Assembly (NCBI RefSeq): GCF_001190745.1
Contig: NZ_CP012196.1
Coordinates: 1,798,001-1,862,000, forward strand
DNA length: 64,000 nucleotides
From: Campylobacter gracilis
GTDB taxonomy: Bacteria; Campylobacterota; Campylobacteria; Campylobacterales; Campylobacteraceae
Direction: 5' to 3'
Positions 1 to 7,604 of the stretch are shown in pieces. The position numbers and the translations under genes were made by a program. Every line of letters starts with the position of its first letter. The first letter of the stretch is position 1. The notes under the pieces were generated by a model, which made no database searches, was not told the origin of the DNA, and saw only the letters and a program-made list of their open reading frames with translations.

Positions 1-1
1 G

Positions 2-349
2 GCGGAGAGCTCTGTTTATGTATCGCAAAACGTGCGCGCTCTTGGTATCGGCAGGCTACTCTACGAAGCGCTACAGCGCGCGCTCAAGGCTCAAAACATC
101 GCAGATATGAACGCTTGCATCGCTTGCGGTGATGACGAATATCTAAACGACGCGAGCGTGCGCTTTCACGAGCGCATGGGCTTTCGCTTCGTCGGCAAAT
201 TCGAGCGCTGCGCCTATAAATTTGGCCGCTGGTACGATATGGCGTGGATGCAAAAGCCGATCGGCGAGCATCTGCAAAACCAGCCTACGATGAGGCCTTT
301 CGCGCGCTTTAGAGATGAAATTTGCGCGAGCGCGGACATTGAAATTTAA
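2..349 (+). CDS. GNAT-family N-acetyltransferase, C-terminal part (5' end outside window)
   Basis: The frame is open from the first bases of the window and ends at 349, so the start lies upstream. The segment NVRALGIGRLLYEAL is the acetyl-CoA pyrophosphate loop of GNAT enzymes (R/Q-x-x-G-x-G/A). The later stretch VRFHERMGFRFVGKFE is the family's usual C-terminal strand and helix, ending in a GRWYDMAWMQK tail typical of the phosphinothricin/YncA-like subgroup. It would transfer an acetyl group from acetyl-CoA to a small amine in the cytoplasm; the substrate cannot be read from the sequence. The next gene begins 16 bases downstream on the same strand, so the two may be co-transcribed. Confidence 0.85.
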   Translation, partial: AESSVYVSQNVRALGIGRLLYEALQRALKAQNIADMNACIACGDDEYLNDASVRFHERMGFRFVGKFERCAYKFGRWYDMAWMQKPIGEHLQNQPTMRPFARFRDEICASADIEI

Positions 350-364
350 TTTAAAGGAAAAACT

Positions 365-1210
365 TTGACCCATTTTATCATAGATGACGAAAATATCGAC
401 GTCGATAATATCTTTGACGTTGTAAATCTCAAAGAGGGCGACGAGCTAAATATCGTCTCCAACACCGCCAAAAAGATCGGCGCCTTGACCCTTGCGCGCC
501 TATCGAAGATGGGCGTTAGCATAGGCGAGGTCTTTACGATCGGCAAGCAAAGAAAGGATTTCGCCGATAAAATCATCGTGTTTTTGATGGGCAAACTCTG
601 CGGAGCTGAGGGCAAGATCGGCATCGTCAGCAACGATAAATTTTACGACGACGTGATAGAATTTTTTAACAATCTAAACTACCGCAAAAATCCTAAATTT
701 GAAAAGATCAGTCTAACCTCGCATGCCGTAGGAGCGAGCGCAAAACAAAGCAAAACAAACGGCGCGGCGGAGAAAAAAGCCGAAAAACCGGAGCCGAAAA
801 CTGCAAAGCGGGAGCCAAAGGCCCAAAAGCAAGGGACAAAAGCCGCGAAGCGGGAGCCAAAGGCTGCAAATTCTAAAATCTCCAAAATAGAGCTTGCGGC
901 GGCGGAGGCGCTGATCCCGCAGTGCGTGAGTCTGCAAGCCCTCTATGCCGCGTGCGTCGCAAAGCTCGGCAGAGCCAAAGGCTGCGAAGCCTACCGCGAG
1001 ATCAAGGACGGCGCGCGGGCGCGATACGCGAGCATCGCCTACGATAGCGACCTAAAAGACGGCGCCGTAAGGCGAAACGCGATCAAGCTCTACCGCGAAA
1101 GCGGCGGCGATATGGCGGAATTTCACAACAAACTGACGAGCGAATACAAACACGCGGGCCCTGAAATTTATAAAGAATTTAAAGAAAAACTCGTCGGAAA
1201 GATGATCTAG
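365..1210 (+). CDS. Possible NYN/PIN-like nuclease domain protein with Lys/Ala-rich linker
   Basis: It starts with TTG at 365 behind an AAAGGAA ribosome site and encodes 281 residues. Residues 1-105 have the spacing of a NYN/PIN-like fold: FIIDDEN at 4-10, KDFADKIIVFL near 64-74 and VSNDKFYDD at 88-96. These would supply acidic metal-binding residues D7, D68 and D91. Residues 125-175 are a low-complexity K/A/E/P linker with repeated KREPKA units. Residues 178-281 form a second, helical domain that I do not recognise; an OST-HTH/LOTUS-like partner is possible but unproven. A role in RNA cleavage is inferred only. The repetitive linker resembles insertions in other genes of this window. Confidence 0.6.
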   Translation: MTHFIIDDENIDVDNIFDVVNLKEGDELNIVSNTAKKIGALTLARLSKMGVSIGEVFTIGKQRKDFADKIIVFLMGKLCGAEGKIGIVSNDKFYDDVIEFFNNLNYRKNPKFEKISLTSHAVGASAKQSKTNGAAEKKAEKPEPKTAKREPKAQKQGTKAAKREPKAANSKISKIELAAAEALIPQCVSLQALYAACVAKLGRAKGCEAYREIKDGARARYASIAYDSDLKDGAVRRNAIKLYRESGGDMAEFHNKLTSEYKHAGPEIYKEFKEKLVGKMI

Positions 1211-1471
1211 GCATTTCGGCACAAGGGTTTGAGGCGCAGGAATAGAGCATATCGCGACGTAGCGGCTAGAGCACGACCTGGCGACGTTAAGATGCGTCGT
1301 TGCGGCGTGCTATGATGTAGCGCAACTAGACGCAACCAAAATGAAAATATTCGTTTGCGTGGCATCGGTTTTATTTTGCCGTATATGACGAAGCAGAGCC
1401 CGGGCACTTAGGCATAGCAGCATAGTAAAGATATATACGACAAATTTCATTCTGCTAGGTCTAATCCGGGT

Positions 1472-1861
1472 TTAATCATAGTCGAAGTCGCCTAAATCAT
1501 ATCCGAAAATATGTAAAGTTTTTAAAGCTAATTCTCTGACCTCTATCCAAGATTTGTTCTGATAGACTAGATAATCGTAGGTATCTCCTTCTAGCAGGCT
1601 TTGATCTTTAAAGTATTTATAAATAAGCTCTGCAAGCTCTTTTAAGATCTCTCTTTCATAAGGTAAGAAGCAGAATTCAAATTTTTCGTCAAGGGCTCGC
1701 CAGCATTCATCACATAGTAGTTCTGCCATTTCTGACGGGTCTTCGTAGTATTCAGCCGTAGCATGCACTAAATATTTGACTTGATATTCCAAAGAAGCCA
1801 TTCGACTTAGGCGGCACATGAGCGCGCCTTTCTCAAATATCTCTTTTCCGTTAATTTGCAT
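1472..1861 (-). CDS. Putative immunity protein, family A copy 1 (129 aa)
   Basis: A 129-residue acidic, soluble protein with no signal peptide. It is a clear paralogue of the product at 5138-5533 and of the broken gene at 3725-4105. All share a MASLEY-like N-terminal segment, a central cysteine region (CDECW here) and the C-terminal signature REL-ALKT-HIFGYDLGDF-YD. I do not recognise the family. Its size, acidity, duplication and position among immunity-like genes suggest a cytoplasmic immunity protein against a contact-delivered toxin. The start is fixed by a leader shared with copy 3 (1853-1891), which carries an AAAAGGA ribosome site on the coding strand. Confidence 0.75.
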   Translation of the reverse strand: MQINGKEIFEKGALMCRLSRMASLEYQVKYLVHATAEYYEDPSEMAELLCDECWRALDEKFEFCFLPYEREILKELAELIYKYFKDQSLLEGDTYDYLVYQNKSWIEVRELALKTLHIFGYDLGDFDYD

Positions 1862-1891
1862 TTGGGTTTCCTTTTATTGGGATGTGGGTTT
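1853..1891 (-). repeat. 39-bp duplicated leader, copy 1
   Basis: These 39 bases are identical to 5525-5563. They cover the first codons and the ribosome-binding region (AAAAGGA) of family A copy 1. The match stops abruptly upstream of the leader, and the coding regions have diverged. This is the trace of a segmental duplication, or of gene conversion confined to the start region. Confidence 0.9.
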
Positions 1892-1953
1892 GCCCGCATT
1901 ATATCGTAATATATTTTTAAAATTCTCGCAGAAATTATTATTTTATAAAACTA

Positions 1954-2226
1954 CTATTTTAGAAGTGCAATTTGTTTTAAAGCCCTTTTCGCGCACTCCC
2001 TTAAATCCTCTTCGCTTAATGAATCACCTACCGTATCATCACCCCTCAACTCTTCGTCCGGTTCGAATTCATCGATATCGGTAAGAAGCCTGTTTAGCGG
2101 CTCATAATATTCATCGGGGAAATTTTTATCATTCATAAATTTATCCCAATATATCTTTTCGAATTCAAATACATCGATTCTATTTTGCAAAAAATCCTCT
2201 ATTATTTTTATATATTCCTCTATCAT
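1954..2226 (-). CDS. Colicin-D-type immunity protein (Colicin_immun-like), 90 aa
   Basis: A 90-residue acidic, all-helical protein. The pattern DFLQNRIDVFEFEKIYWDKF, then LLTDIDEFEPDEELR, then LSEEDLRECAKRALKQ follows the bacterial self-protective colicin-like immunity family: an xFxxxY helix, a DVDxYxPDxxLR loop, and a final helix beginning with an EExLR motif. Such proteins bind and block a tRNA-cleaving toxin domain in the cytoplasm. No toxin gene is present nearby. It lies 21 bases downstream of the 2248-2520 gene, in the same direction, within a run of similar small genes. The family assignment is from pattern recognition. Confidence 0.65.
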   Translation of the reverse strand: MIEEYIKIIEDFLQNRIDVFEFEKIYWDKFMNDKNFPDEYYEPLNRLLTDIDEFEPDEELRGDDTVGDSLSEEDLRECAKRALKQIALLK

Positions 2227-2247
2227 TGACCCTCTTTCGGTATATTT

Positions 2248-2520
2248 TTAATCGCCCGCCGCTTTAATACTTAGAACCAACCATAAATTACTATCAACAT
2301 TCACGCCTTCGCATAAATTTTTTATAATTGTTAAGTCGTTAGAAGAAATTTTTATATCATATTCATACATTTGAACCAAAAAATCTTCCAGCGCTATACC
2401 ATATTCTCCAGCCCTAAGCAGCTCTTCCAAATAAATTACAAAGTCGCGCCGACCGACTCCGGCAAATTCATCTTCGTAATTACGGAATAAATTTAAAAAT
2501 ATCGGATCGTTATATCTCAT
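2248..2520 (-). CDS. Small MafI-like immunity protein, 90 aa
   Basis: A 90-residue helical protein with the middle segment LLRAGEYGIALEDFLVQMYEYDIKIS. This resembles MafI-type immunity proteins, which have a GE-x-x-IALE helix followed by E-x-D-x-x-IS. The C-terminal WLVLSIKAAGD is not diagnostic. No secretion signal is seen. It sits in tandem with the colicin-D-type gene below it and the barstar-like gene above, all on the minus strand with short gaps. The assignment is tentative; the alternative is an unclassified immunity protein. Confidence 0.5.
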   Translation of the reverse strand: MRYNDPIFLNLFRNYEDEFAGVGRRDFVIYLEELLRAGEYGIALEDFLVQMYEYDIKISSNDLTIIKNLCEGVNVDSNLWLVLSIKAAGD

Positions 2521-2566
2521 TCGCTTCTTTCCTCGAATTTATTTCTCATCGCCGCTTCATAATCTT

Positions 2567-3046
2567 CTAGCTTCGAATTTCTATTTGAATATCAAGCAAG
2601 TCATCGTTATCTGGGTATTTGGCGGTCTCCGAGAGCGTAAATTTTATCACATCTAGCAGCTGTTTAGTCAAATCACTGTATTTTTTCTTAAATGCATTAA
2701 AATTTAAGAAAATTAACTTTAAATCGTCTCGAACGCCTTGCTTACTTTTTAAACCGTATCGTGAGTTTTCTTCTTTTTCCTGGATATATTCGCTATAGCT
2801 TTCCCACTCGTCTTTATCTTTATATTGCTCCCACTCTTCCTCGCTATAGTCTTTCCATTCTTTAAATCGCAGAAACCAAAAGAAATCTGCGAATGCATCA
2901 GGGCCGATACGTAGCGGTAAAGACAACTTTTCAGATAAATATGAGTATAACTTATGCTCTATTTCTTTGGGGCAATAATCATGCCGCTCATCAATATATC
3001 TTCTGTCTTTTTGCAACTCATCAAAGTCAATCACTACTTCTATCAT
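2567..3046 (-). CDS. Putative immunity protein, possibly barstar-related, 159 aa
   Basis: A strongly acidic 159-residue protein. The segment KLSLPLRIGPDAFADFFWFL recalls the barstar region in which a short helix follows the LP-x-x-YG-x-N-x-DA-x-W motif. The C-terminal LLDIQIEI strand matches where barstars end. An insertion rich in Glu, Trp and Tyr (KEWKDYSEEEWEQYKDKDEW) separates the two and is unusual for barstars. If the family is right, it would inhibit a secreted ribonuclease in the cytoplasm. It is one gene of the minus-strand immunity-like run, and no cognate ribonuclease is seen. Confidence 0.5.
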   Translation of the reverse strand: MIEVVIDFDELQKDRRYIDERHDYCPKEIEHKLYSYLSEKLSLPLRIGPDAFADFFWFLRFKEWKDYSEEEWEQYKDKDEWESYSEYIQEKEENSRYGLKSKQGVRDDLKLIFLNFNAFKKKYSDLTKQLLDVIKFTLSETAKYPDNDDLLDIQIEIRS

Positions 3047-3138
3047 TTTTCCCCGCCTTAACTATACTAACGTATATTTTCTTTAAATTCTAAAAATCAA
3101 ATAAGCGTAGATTAACGCAAACTTGCCTTTATTAAATT

Positions 3139-3699
3139 TTAGTATAAATCAGACCAAAAAGGCACATACGGGCATTTTCCAATCGGCTCAAGAGGATTTT
3201 TACTAAATTCTCTCAAAAAGTAGTCATATAAATTTTTCCCATAATAAATGACGTCGGTATAGTGTATAGATAAGACCGGCGGATCCGGTAATTTAAGACA
3301 CGGCATATATCTATGAGAATATATAGGTATAATCTTAGGCGCGATTTTGGCTGCTTCTAGTATAATGGCTCGCTTGCGAGATCAGTCTTCGGGCATCGGA
3401 CCCCATTTTTGCGTATTCCAATAGTTCTCATTTGGAAAAATTTCATCAATAGGATCGTTTTTTAAGTACTCAAAGACGTAGTTCATAGCCTGCTTTATCT
3501 CCTTTATATTTTCATCGCTAAAGTCTCTCCAATTATAAAATTCTACCGAAATAGGCAATGTATATGACAAAAAATCTCTTAGGCTTTTTGGAAATTTAAA
3601 CTCATAAATTTGCTCTATTTTATCTATTTCGCTCTCTTTCAAACCCTCGCTCAATTCTATACCACTCTTTTCTAGCAGCTCTTTTATTTGCTTATACAT
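3139..3699 (-). pseudogene. SMI1/KNR4 (SUKH) immunity gene interrupted by an in-frame TGA
   Basis: The frame from ATG at 3699 encodes a typical SUKH N-terminus (SEIDKIEQIYEFKFPKSLRDFL) and reaches a TGA at 3384-3382, just after WGPMPED. Reading on in the same frame gives 80 more codons to TAA at 3139, including IAPKIIPIYSHRYMP and LSIHYTDVIYYGKNLYDYF. This is exactly the expected SUKH C-terminal half. The frame is kept, so one nonsense codon (codon 106 of 186) is the only visible lesion. Options are a recent pseudogene, a base error or stop-codon readthrough. SUKH proteins neutralise diverse nuclease and deaminase toxins. Confidence 0.85.
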
Positions 3700-3724
3700 A
3701 TTCTATTTTATCCTTATAAGGCTT

Positions 3725-4105
3725 TTAGTCGTAGTTGAGGTCACCTAAATCGTATCCGAAAATATGGATTGTTTCTAGAGCTAGCTCGCGTAGTTCGCAA
3801 AAGGTACTATTGTGGTATATAAAGTCTTCGTAGTCTGCCATAGAAGCCCTTTCCTCTTCTTCCCAAAATTTTGAATCACACTCCGTAAATTTATCTAGCA
3901 TTTTGGCTATCGCTTTACGTTCCTCTATACTGAAATAAATTTTGTTTGATTCCGCTAGGGCTATTTTACAAGCGCTCTCACAATCTTCTATTAAATCTAT
4001 GCACAACAAATACTTATCCTTTGTGGGGTTGAGCATATATTTTTCTTAGCATTTTAATGAAGCAAGGCTGCATAATTCTCTCAATAACCTTTCTTTTATT
4101 GACAT
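3725..4105 (-). pseudogene. Family A immunity-like gene, copy 2, with in-frame TAA at codon 20
   Basis: A strong AGGAGA ribosome site precedes an ATG at 4105 that opens MSIKERLLRELCSLASLKC, followed by TAA at 4048-4046. The same frame then continues as EKYMLNPTKD through to LETIHIFGYDLGDLNYD. The stop aligns with a Gln codon of copy 1 (SLEYQVKYL against SLKC-stop-EKYM), so a CAA to TAA change explains it. A 103-residue product could restart at the ATG at 4036, but that site lacks a good ribosome site. This copy is shorter and more divergent than the other two family members. Confidence 0.8.
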
Positions 4106-4130
4106 TTTATTCTCCTAAATTTTATTACTT

Positions 4131-4742
4131 TTATATCCCGTACCACTTCGTTGCATTTCCTTCTTTGTCGGTATCAACCTCTATGTGTTTGTATTTATTG
4201 TAAAGGCTAGGAATTAAAATTTCATCATAATATTTTTTGCCGCATTCTGTGATAAATATATACATATTATGATGGCACCACCGATTCGGCTCCTCCCAAA
4301 AAGCGCCGTCTGCGTGAGTATAATTTTTTAGAGGTTCGTATGGGCGAGCTATAAATTTATCTAAATTATAAAAGAAATTTTCTCTTAAAATTTTCCATTC
4401 TTCAAATTTTCTTATATTTAAATTTATATTAGCGCTAGTTTTATATTTTATATCGGTATCTATGAAATTATTTAGATAAAACTGCCCAAAAAGCATTATT
4501 AAAATATCTCTTACATTCTCATCGCATAAACTAAAATTATGAATTAATGTGCTGGCGATAGAGTCGGTCTCATAGACTTCGGTGCTTTTCATTAGGCTAA
4601 ACGCCTCAAGCTCATAAAAATCCAGCGATCTTTTCCCGCTTGCGGCTTGAAAATCTTTAAAAATCTTAAATCTAAAATCTTCCGCTTCGCTAAAGAAATA
4701 TACGTATGGACTTAAATTTAAATCAAGCGCTTTTATTCTCAT
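4131..4742 (-). CDS. Hypothetical protein in immunity-like island, 203 aa
   Basis: A 203-residue soluble protein with no recognised family. It is rich in aromatic and charged residues, with the segments GAFWEEPNRWCHHNMYIF and KKYYDEILIPSLYNKYKHI near the C-terminus. No signal peptide or membrane helix is seen. It lies between family A copy 2 and another small unknown gene, all on the minus strand, and has the AT-rich base composition of the island. An immunity or toxin-related role is inferred from position only. Confidence 0.6.
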   Translation of the reverse strand: MRIKALDLNLSPYVYFFSEAEDFRFKIFKDFQAASGKRSLDFYELEAFSLMKSTEVYETDSIASTLIHNFSLCDENVRDILIMLFGQFYLNNFIDTDIKYKTSANINLNIRKFEEWKILRENFFYNLDKFIARPYEPLKNYTHADGAFWEEPNRWCHHNMYIFITECGKKYYDEILIPSLYNKYKHIEVDTDKEGNATKWYGI

Positions 4743-4773
4743 TTTATACCGTCCAAACTATTGTTTTTATATT

Positions 4774-5112
4774 TTAGCCCTGTTTTGCATAATAAGCTCT
4801 TCCTTGCTGCGTTTCGGTCACACAAAAGTATTTGCTATTTACGCCGACCGGCTCATAATTTTTATCATCCCTTAAAATATTTAAAATTTCAGATTTATTA
4901 CATATCTCCTTCGTTTCTGTATCATAACCCCAATTTGAACTAAACAATCTTATATACCCTTGCTCACATAAGAACAATAAAATTTCTTTCGCCACTTTAA
5001 GCGAATTGACAACGTTAATAGAATTTAATTCCCAAACGATCTCCCATAAAGAGACATAATCGCCATCTTCGATTATTACCGATAAAATAATTAAAAACGC
5101 CTTTTTATTCAT
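4774..5112 (-). CDS. Hypothetical small protein, 112 aa, possible winged-helix-like
   Basis: The first half is helical (MNKKAFLIILSVIIEDGDYVSLWEIVWELNS). The segment VAKEILLFLCEQGYIRLFSSNWG has the helix-then-beta-wing look of a small winged-helix domain, and the protein ends in VTETQQGRAYYA. Such folds occur both in DNA-binding regulators and in some immunity proteins. No catalytic motif is visible. It is 25 bases downstream of family A copy 3 and 31 bases upstream of the 203-residue gene, probably in the same transcript. Function unknown. Confidence 0.55.
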   Translation of the reverse strand: MNKKAFLIILSVIIEDGDYVSLWEIVWELNSINVVNSLKVAKEILLFLCEQGYIRLFSSNWGYDTETKEICNKSEILNILRDDKNYEPVGVNSKYFCVTETQQGRAYYAKQG

Positions 5113-5137
5113 TTAAAACCGCATTTCCAAATCAAGT

Positions 5138-5533
5138 CTAATTGAAGTCATAGCTAAAGTCATCTAAATCGTATCCGAAAATATGGATTGTTTTTAGAGC
5201 CAACTCCCTGACCTCTATCCAGGACTTATTGTGATAGACCAAATATTCATAATCATCTACGTATAACGATCTATCGTCCTTAAAGTTTTTAAGAATAAAA
5301 GACTTAAGCTCTCTTAGCGCATCCCTTTCGTATGGCAAGAAACAAAATTCAAATTTCTCCAATAGGGCATTAGCGCAGGAATCACATAAAAAATATACCA
5401 TCTCCTTAGGATTTTCGCAATCTTCATCTGTAGCGTGCACAAGATATTTATCTTGATATTCTAAAGAAGCCATTACGCATAGTTTGTACAGAAGCACGCC
5501 CTTGCGAAATATATGTTTTCCATCAATTTGCAT
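5138..5533 (-). CDS. Putative immunity protein, family A copy 3 (131 aa)
   Basis: An intact 131-residue paralogue of the product at 1472-1861. Matching blocks include the N-terminus (IF-KG-LLYKLCVMASLEYQ), the centre (LLEKFEFCFLPYERDALREL) and the C-terminus (REL-ALKTIHIFGYDLDDFSYDFN). The start and ribosome site lie in the duplicated 39-bp leader. The two intact copies are alike across their whole length and flank about 3.3 kb of other immunity-like genes. That arrangement suggests block duplication or recombination between homologous cassettes. Function inferred as immunity; family unrecognised. Confidence 0.75.
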   Translation of the reverse strand: MQIDGKHIFRKGVLLYKLCVMASLEYQDKYLVHATDEDCENPKEMVYFLCDSCANALLEKFEFCFLPYERDALRELKSFILKNFKDDRSLYVDDYEYLVYHNKSWIEVRELALKTIHIFGYDLDDFSYDFN

Positions 5534-5563
5534 TTGGGTTTCCTTTTATTGGGATGTGGGTTT
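5525..5563 (-). repeat. 39-bp duplicated leader, copy 2
   Basis: Identical over 39 bases to 1853-1891. It contains the ribosome site and first codons of family A copy 3. Immediately upstream lies the 3' end of the broken gene at 5567-5907, which ends four bases from this repeat. Confidence 0.9.
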
Positions 5564-5566
5564 CAT

Positions 5567-5907
5567 CTAGCATTCTAAACTCGCATATTTTAATAAAATT
5601 TTCGGTCTTATATACAACTCCATCTGCACCATTCTATCTATAGCAAAATTCAGTCCTATTTCTATAAATTCGCCATCTTTATTTCTTCTGATTTTTAAGG
5701 ACTCGATGCATTCGGCGGTAAATTCCGCAGCTGTCTCCTCGCCTATTTTTATAGTAATTTCTACCCATCCCTCGACTATACAATATGTAAATATTAACCC
5801 GTCTATTTCGAACGTATATTTTCCAATATCACTATCTATTTCATCCGGGTAAAAACCAAAAAATCGCTCATCTCCATCACGTCGGGATACGTTTTTATAT
5901 ATGTCAT
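5567..5907 (-). pseudogene. Frameshifted or 5'-truncated small gene
   Basis: From about 5878 down to TAG at 5567 one frame reads continuously as a protein-like sequence: DGDERFFGFYPDEIDSD, FEIDGLIFTYCIVEGWVEI, ESLKIRRNKDGEFIEIGLNF. It has no start codon before an upstream stop. The only ATG with sensible placement (5907) is in another frame and stops after 23 codons. The 341-bp span is two bases over a multiple of three. This is a gene with an early frameshift or a lost 5' end. Family unknown; the beta-rich pattern and position suggest another immunity gene. Confidence 0.65.
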
Positions 5908-5972
5908 TTTATGCCTTCCTTTAGGATGGTAGTTATAAATTTTATACTTTAATCATGTCTAGAAAATAAATT

Positions 5973-7136
5973 TCATACAATTACATACACCGAGCTTTGA
6001 TTAAATTTAGTCTCTGAAAAATCTACGATCTTTTCATTATCTCTTAAAGTATAAAGCTCGAAATCCGCGCTCAGCTCATCGATATTATAGAAATCCAAAC
6101 ATAAAGCAAATCTGCTGTTCTCAATATTCATATTTTCGATCTTTTCCTTTACCAATTTCAAAAATAAAAGGCACTCTTTAATAAAATCATCTTCTTTTAA
6201 ATTTGGATTTTTGATCTCCACTTCATTGATCGACCACTCAAAATCGCTTAAGCCTTGATATATTGAAGAATTAATTAAAATGTTCTCTGTTGTGGCTATT
6301 CTTTCCCTTTTAAGATTCTTGATAAAAAATATTCCTGTGTCAAGATAGATCAAGCCTTCGCGCAATAGCTGCTTTAATTGCGATATTTTCAGATCTTTGA
6401 TTGAGCCGCTAAGGGCAATAAATTTAATTAAATTTGGATCGGCATACAAAGTTCCTCTTTTTATCTCTCTTACTTCTTGCACTCTGGAAAATAGCTCTTC
6501 ATTATTTTTAGGCAGAAGGAAAACCGCTTTGTTCAAATTAACCTCTTTTTTATCTATCGTCACTTTTGCCTTGCTGTTTTTCTCGCAAAATTTTAAAAAG
6601 TTGATTCCATATTTAATCTCGTCGTTTAGCCCTATACAGCCAAAACCCTTGCTATCATGCGGATAGACGGCTAAATTTAAACTCGGAAAAACTATAAAAC
6701 ACCATTCGTTTATAGAATAATCATAGCACATTAAAAATTTAGCCAGCTCTTTTATGTCGTTCCATTTTAGAATGTCCATTCTTACGCACATAGCGGGCAA
6801 CGGATATTCTTTATCTCTAGTCAGAGAAAAATACTCATTTTGTTCTTGCAAAATTCCAAGATCTTTAAATTTATCGTATAACGGCTTTACCTGCGAGATT
6901 GCTTTATATTTTTTGTATACTTTATCATCACACATTAGAGCGCTTACGATAAATACTTCATCGCTATATTTTCTAAAAAAGTTATCGAATAATTTTATCG
7001 CTAAGCTTACTCCGCTTAGCCAGCCCCTGCTTTCGATCTCAAAGAAACCGATCCAGTTTTTAGAGGCGCTAAAACTACTGAAATTTATATCGCTCAGCTT
7101 TAAACTATTATTTGTCAAATTTAATAACTTTTTCAT
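5973..7136 (-). CDS. Hypothetical protein, 387 aa, in immunity-like island
   Basis: The largest gene of the island, encoding a soluble 387-residue protein with no signal peptide or membrane segment. The N-terminus (MKKLLNLTNNSLKLSDINFSS) leads into an alternating helix/strand protein with WCFIVFPSLNLAVYPHDSKGFG near residues 146-165 and a C-terminal strand run ending VDFSETKFNQSSVYVIV. I see no nuclease, deaminase or NTPase motif and do not recognise the family. It could be a large immunity protein, a chaperone or adaptor, or a former toxin. Base composition matches the neighbouring immunity-like genes. Confidence 0.6.
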   Translation of the reverse strand: MKKLLNLTNNSLKLSDINFSSFSASKNWIGFFEIESRGWLSGVSLAIKLFDNFFRKYSDEVFIVSALMCDDKVYKKYKAISQVKPLYDKFKDLGILQEQNEYFSLTRDKEYPLPAMCVRMDILKWNDIKELAKFLMCYDYSINEWCFIVFPSLNLAVYPHDSKGFGCIGLNDEIKYGINFLKFCEKNSKAKVTIDKKEVNLNKAVFLLPKNNEELFSRVQEVREIKRGTLYADPNLIKFIALSGSIKDLKISQLKQLLREGLIYLDTGIFFIKNLKRERIATTENILINSSIYQGLSDFEWSINEVEIKNPNLKEDDFIKECLLFLKLVKEKIENMNIENSRFALCLDFYNIDELSADFELYTLRDNEKIVDFSETKFNQSSVYVIV

Positions 7137-7210
7137 TTTTATCCACCGTAATTTTTGCTTTTGCTAAATTATACACCTTATTTGCAAAGCAAAGATCATT
7201 CATATTAATT

Positions 7211-7600
7211 TTAATAGAAAAATTTGATTTTATAGAAATTTTCATCCCCTGAGGCAACCGCCAATAATAAGCTTTTTATGCGACGAAATCTATCGAAAAT
7301 ATTTGGCTTTGTATCTTCTTGATATTCATACGTTTTAAAACATTCGCTTTTTGCGTCTATATCTACGTCGCGCCAACTTCCGTTTAGAAATATATCATTA
7401 GAGATAGAAATAATGCCTTGCATTATTTCTGGGTCCAACTCTTTGTTTTTATAATGCTGCAAAATCTTTTTTAAATCGGCTTCTAGTTTCCAATATTCAT
7501 CATCGGACCATAAATTATAATCCAAAATCATACCTATGAACGAATTTGCATCATATCTATCATCAAATGCGGTATTTCTATAAAAATTTACAAGATTCAT
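7211..7600 (-). CDS. Imm41-like immunity protein, copy 1 (129 aa)
   Basis: The frame is open from 7678, but the ATG at 7600 gives MNLVNFYRNTAFDDRYDANSF. This aligns from residue 1 with the next gene and yields the same length, 129 residues, so that start is chosen. Shared blocks are LxxxYRN, NSF-G-, WSD-x-YWKL (WSDDEYWKLEADLKKIL here) and YDRF-x-R. The RN/NSFIG/WSDxxYWKL pattern fits Imm41-type immunity proteins as I remember them. Copy 2 lies 4 bases upstream, so this is a tandem duplication. The target toxin is unknown. Confidence 0.7.
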   Translation of the reverse strand: MNLVNFYRNTAFDDRYDANSFIGMILDYNLWSDDEYWKLEADLKKILQHYKNKELDPEIMQGIISISNDIFLNGSWRDVDIDAKSECFKTYEYQEDTKPNIFDRFRRIKSLLLAVASGDENFYKIKFFY

Positions 7601-7604
7601 TGCA

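Noticed and set aside
1207-1407. 66-codon minus-strand ORF after the nuclease-like gene
   Set aside because: No ribosome site, no domain and composition unlike neighbouring genes.
3139-4105. Stop-codon reassignment (TGA or TAA read as sense)
   Set aside because: Many intact genes in the window end properly at TGA and TAA (for example nusB, mrp and nikL), so the two internal stops are local lesions.
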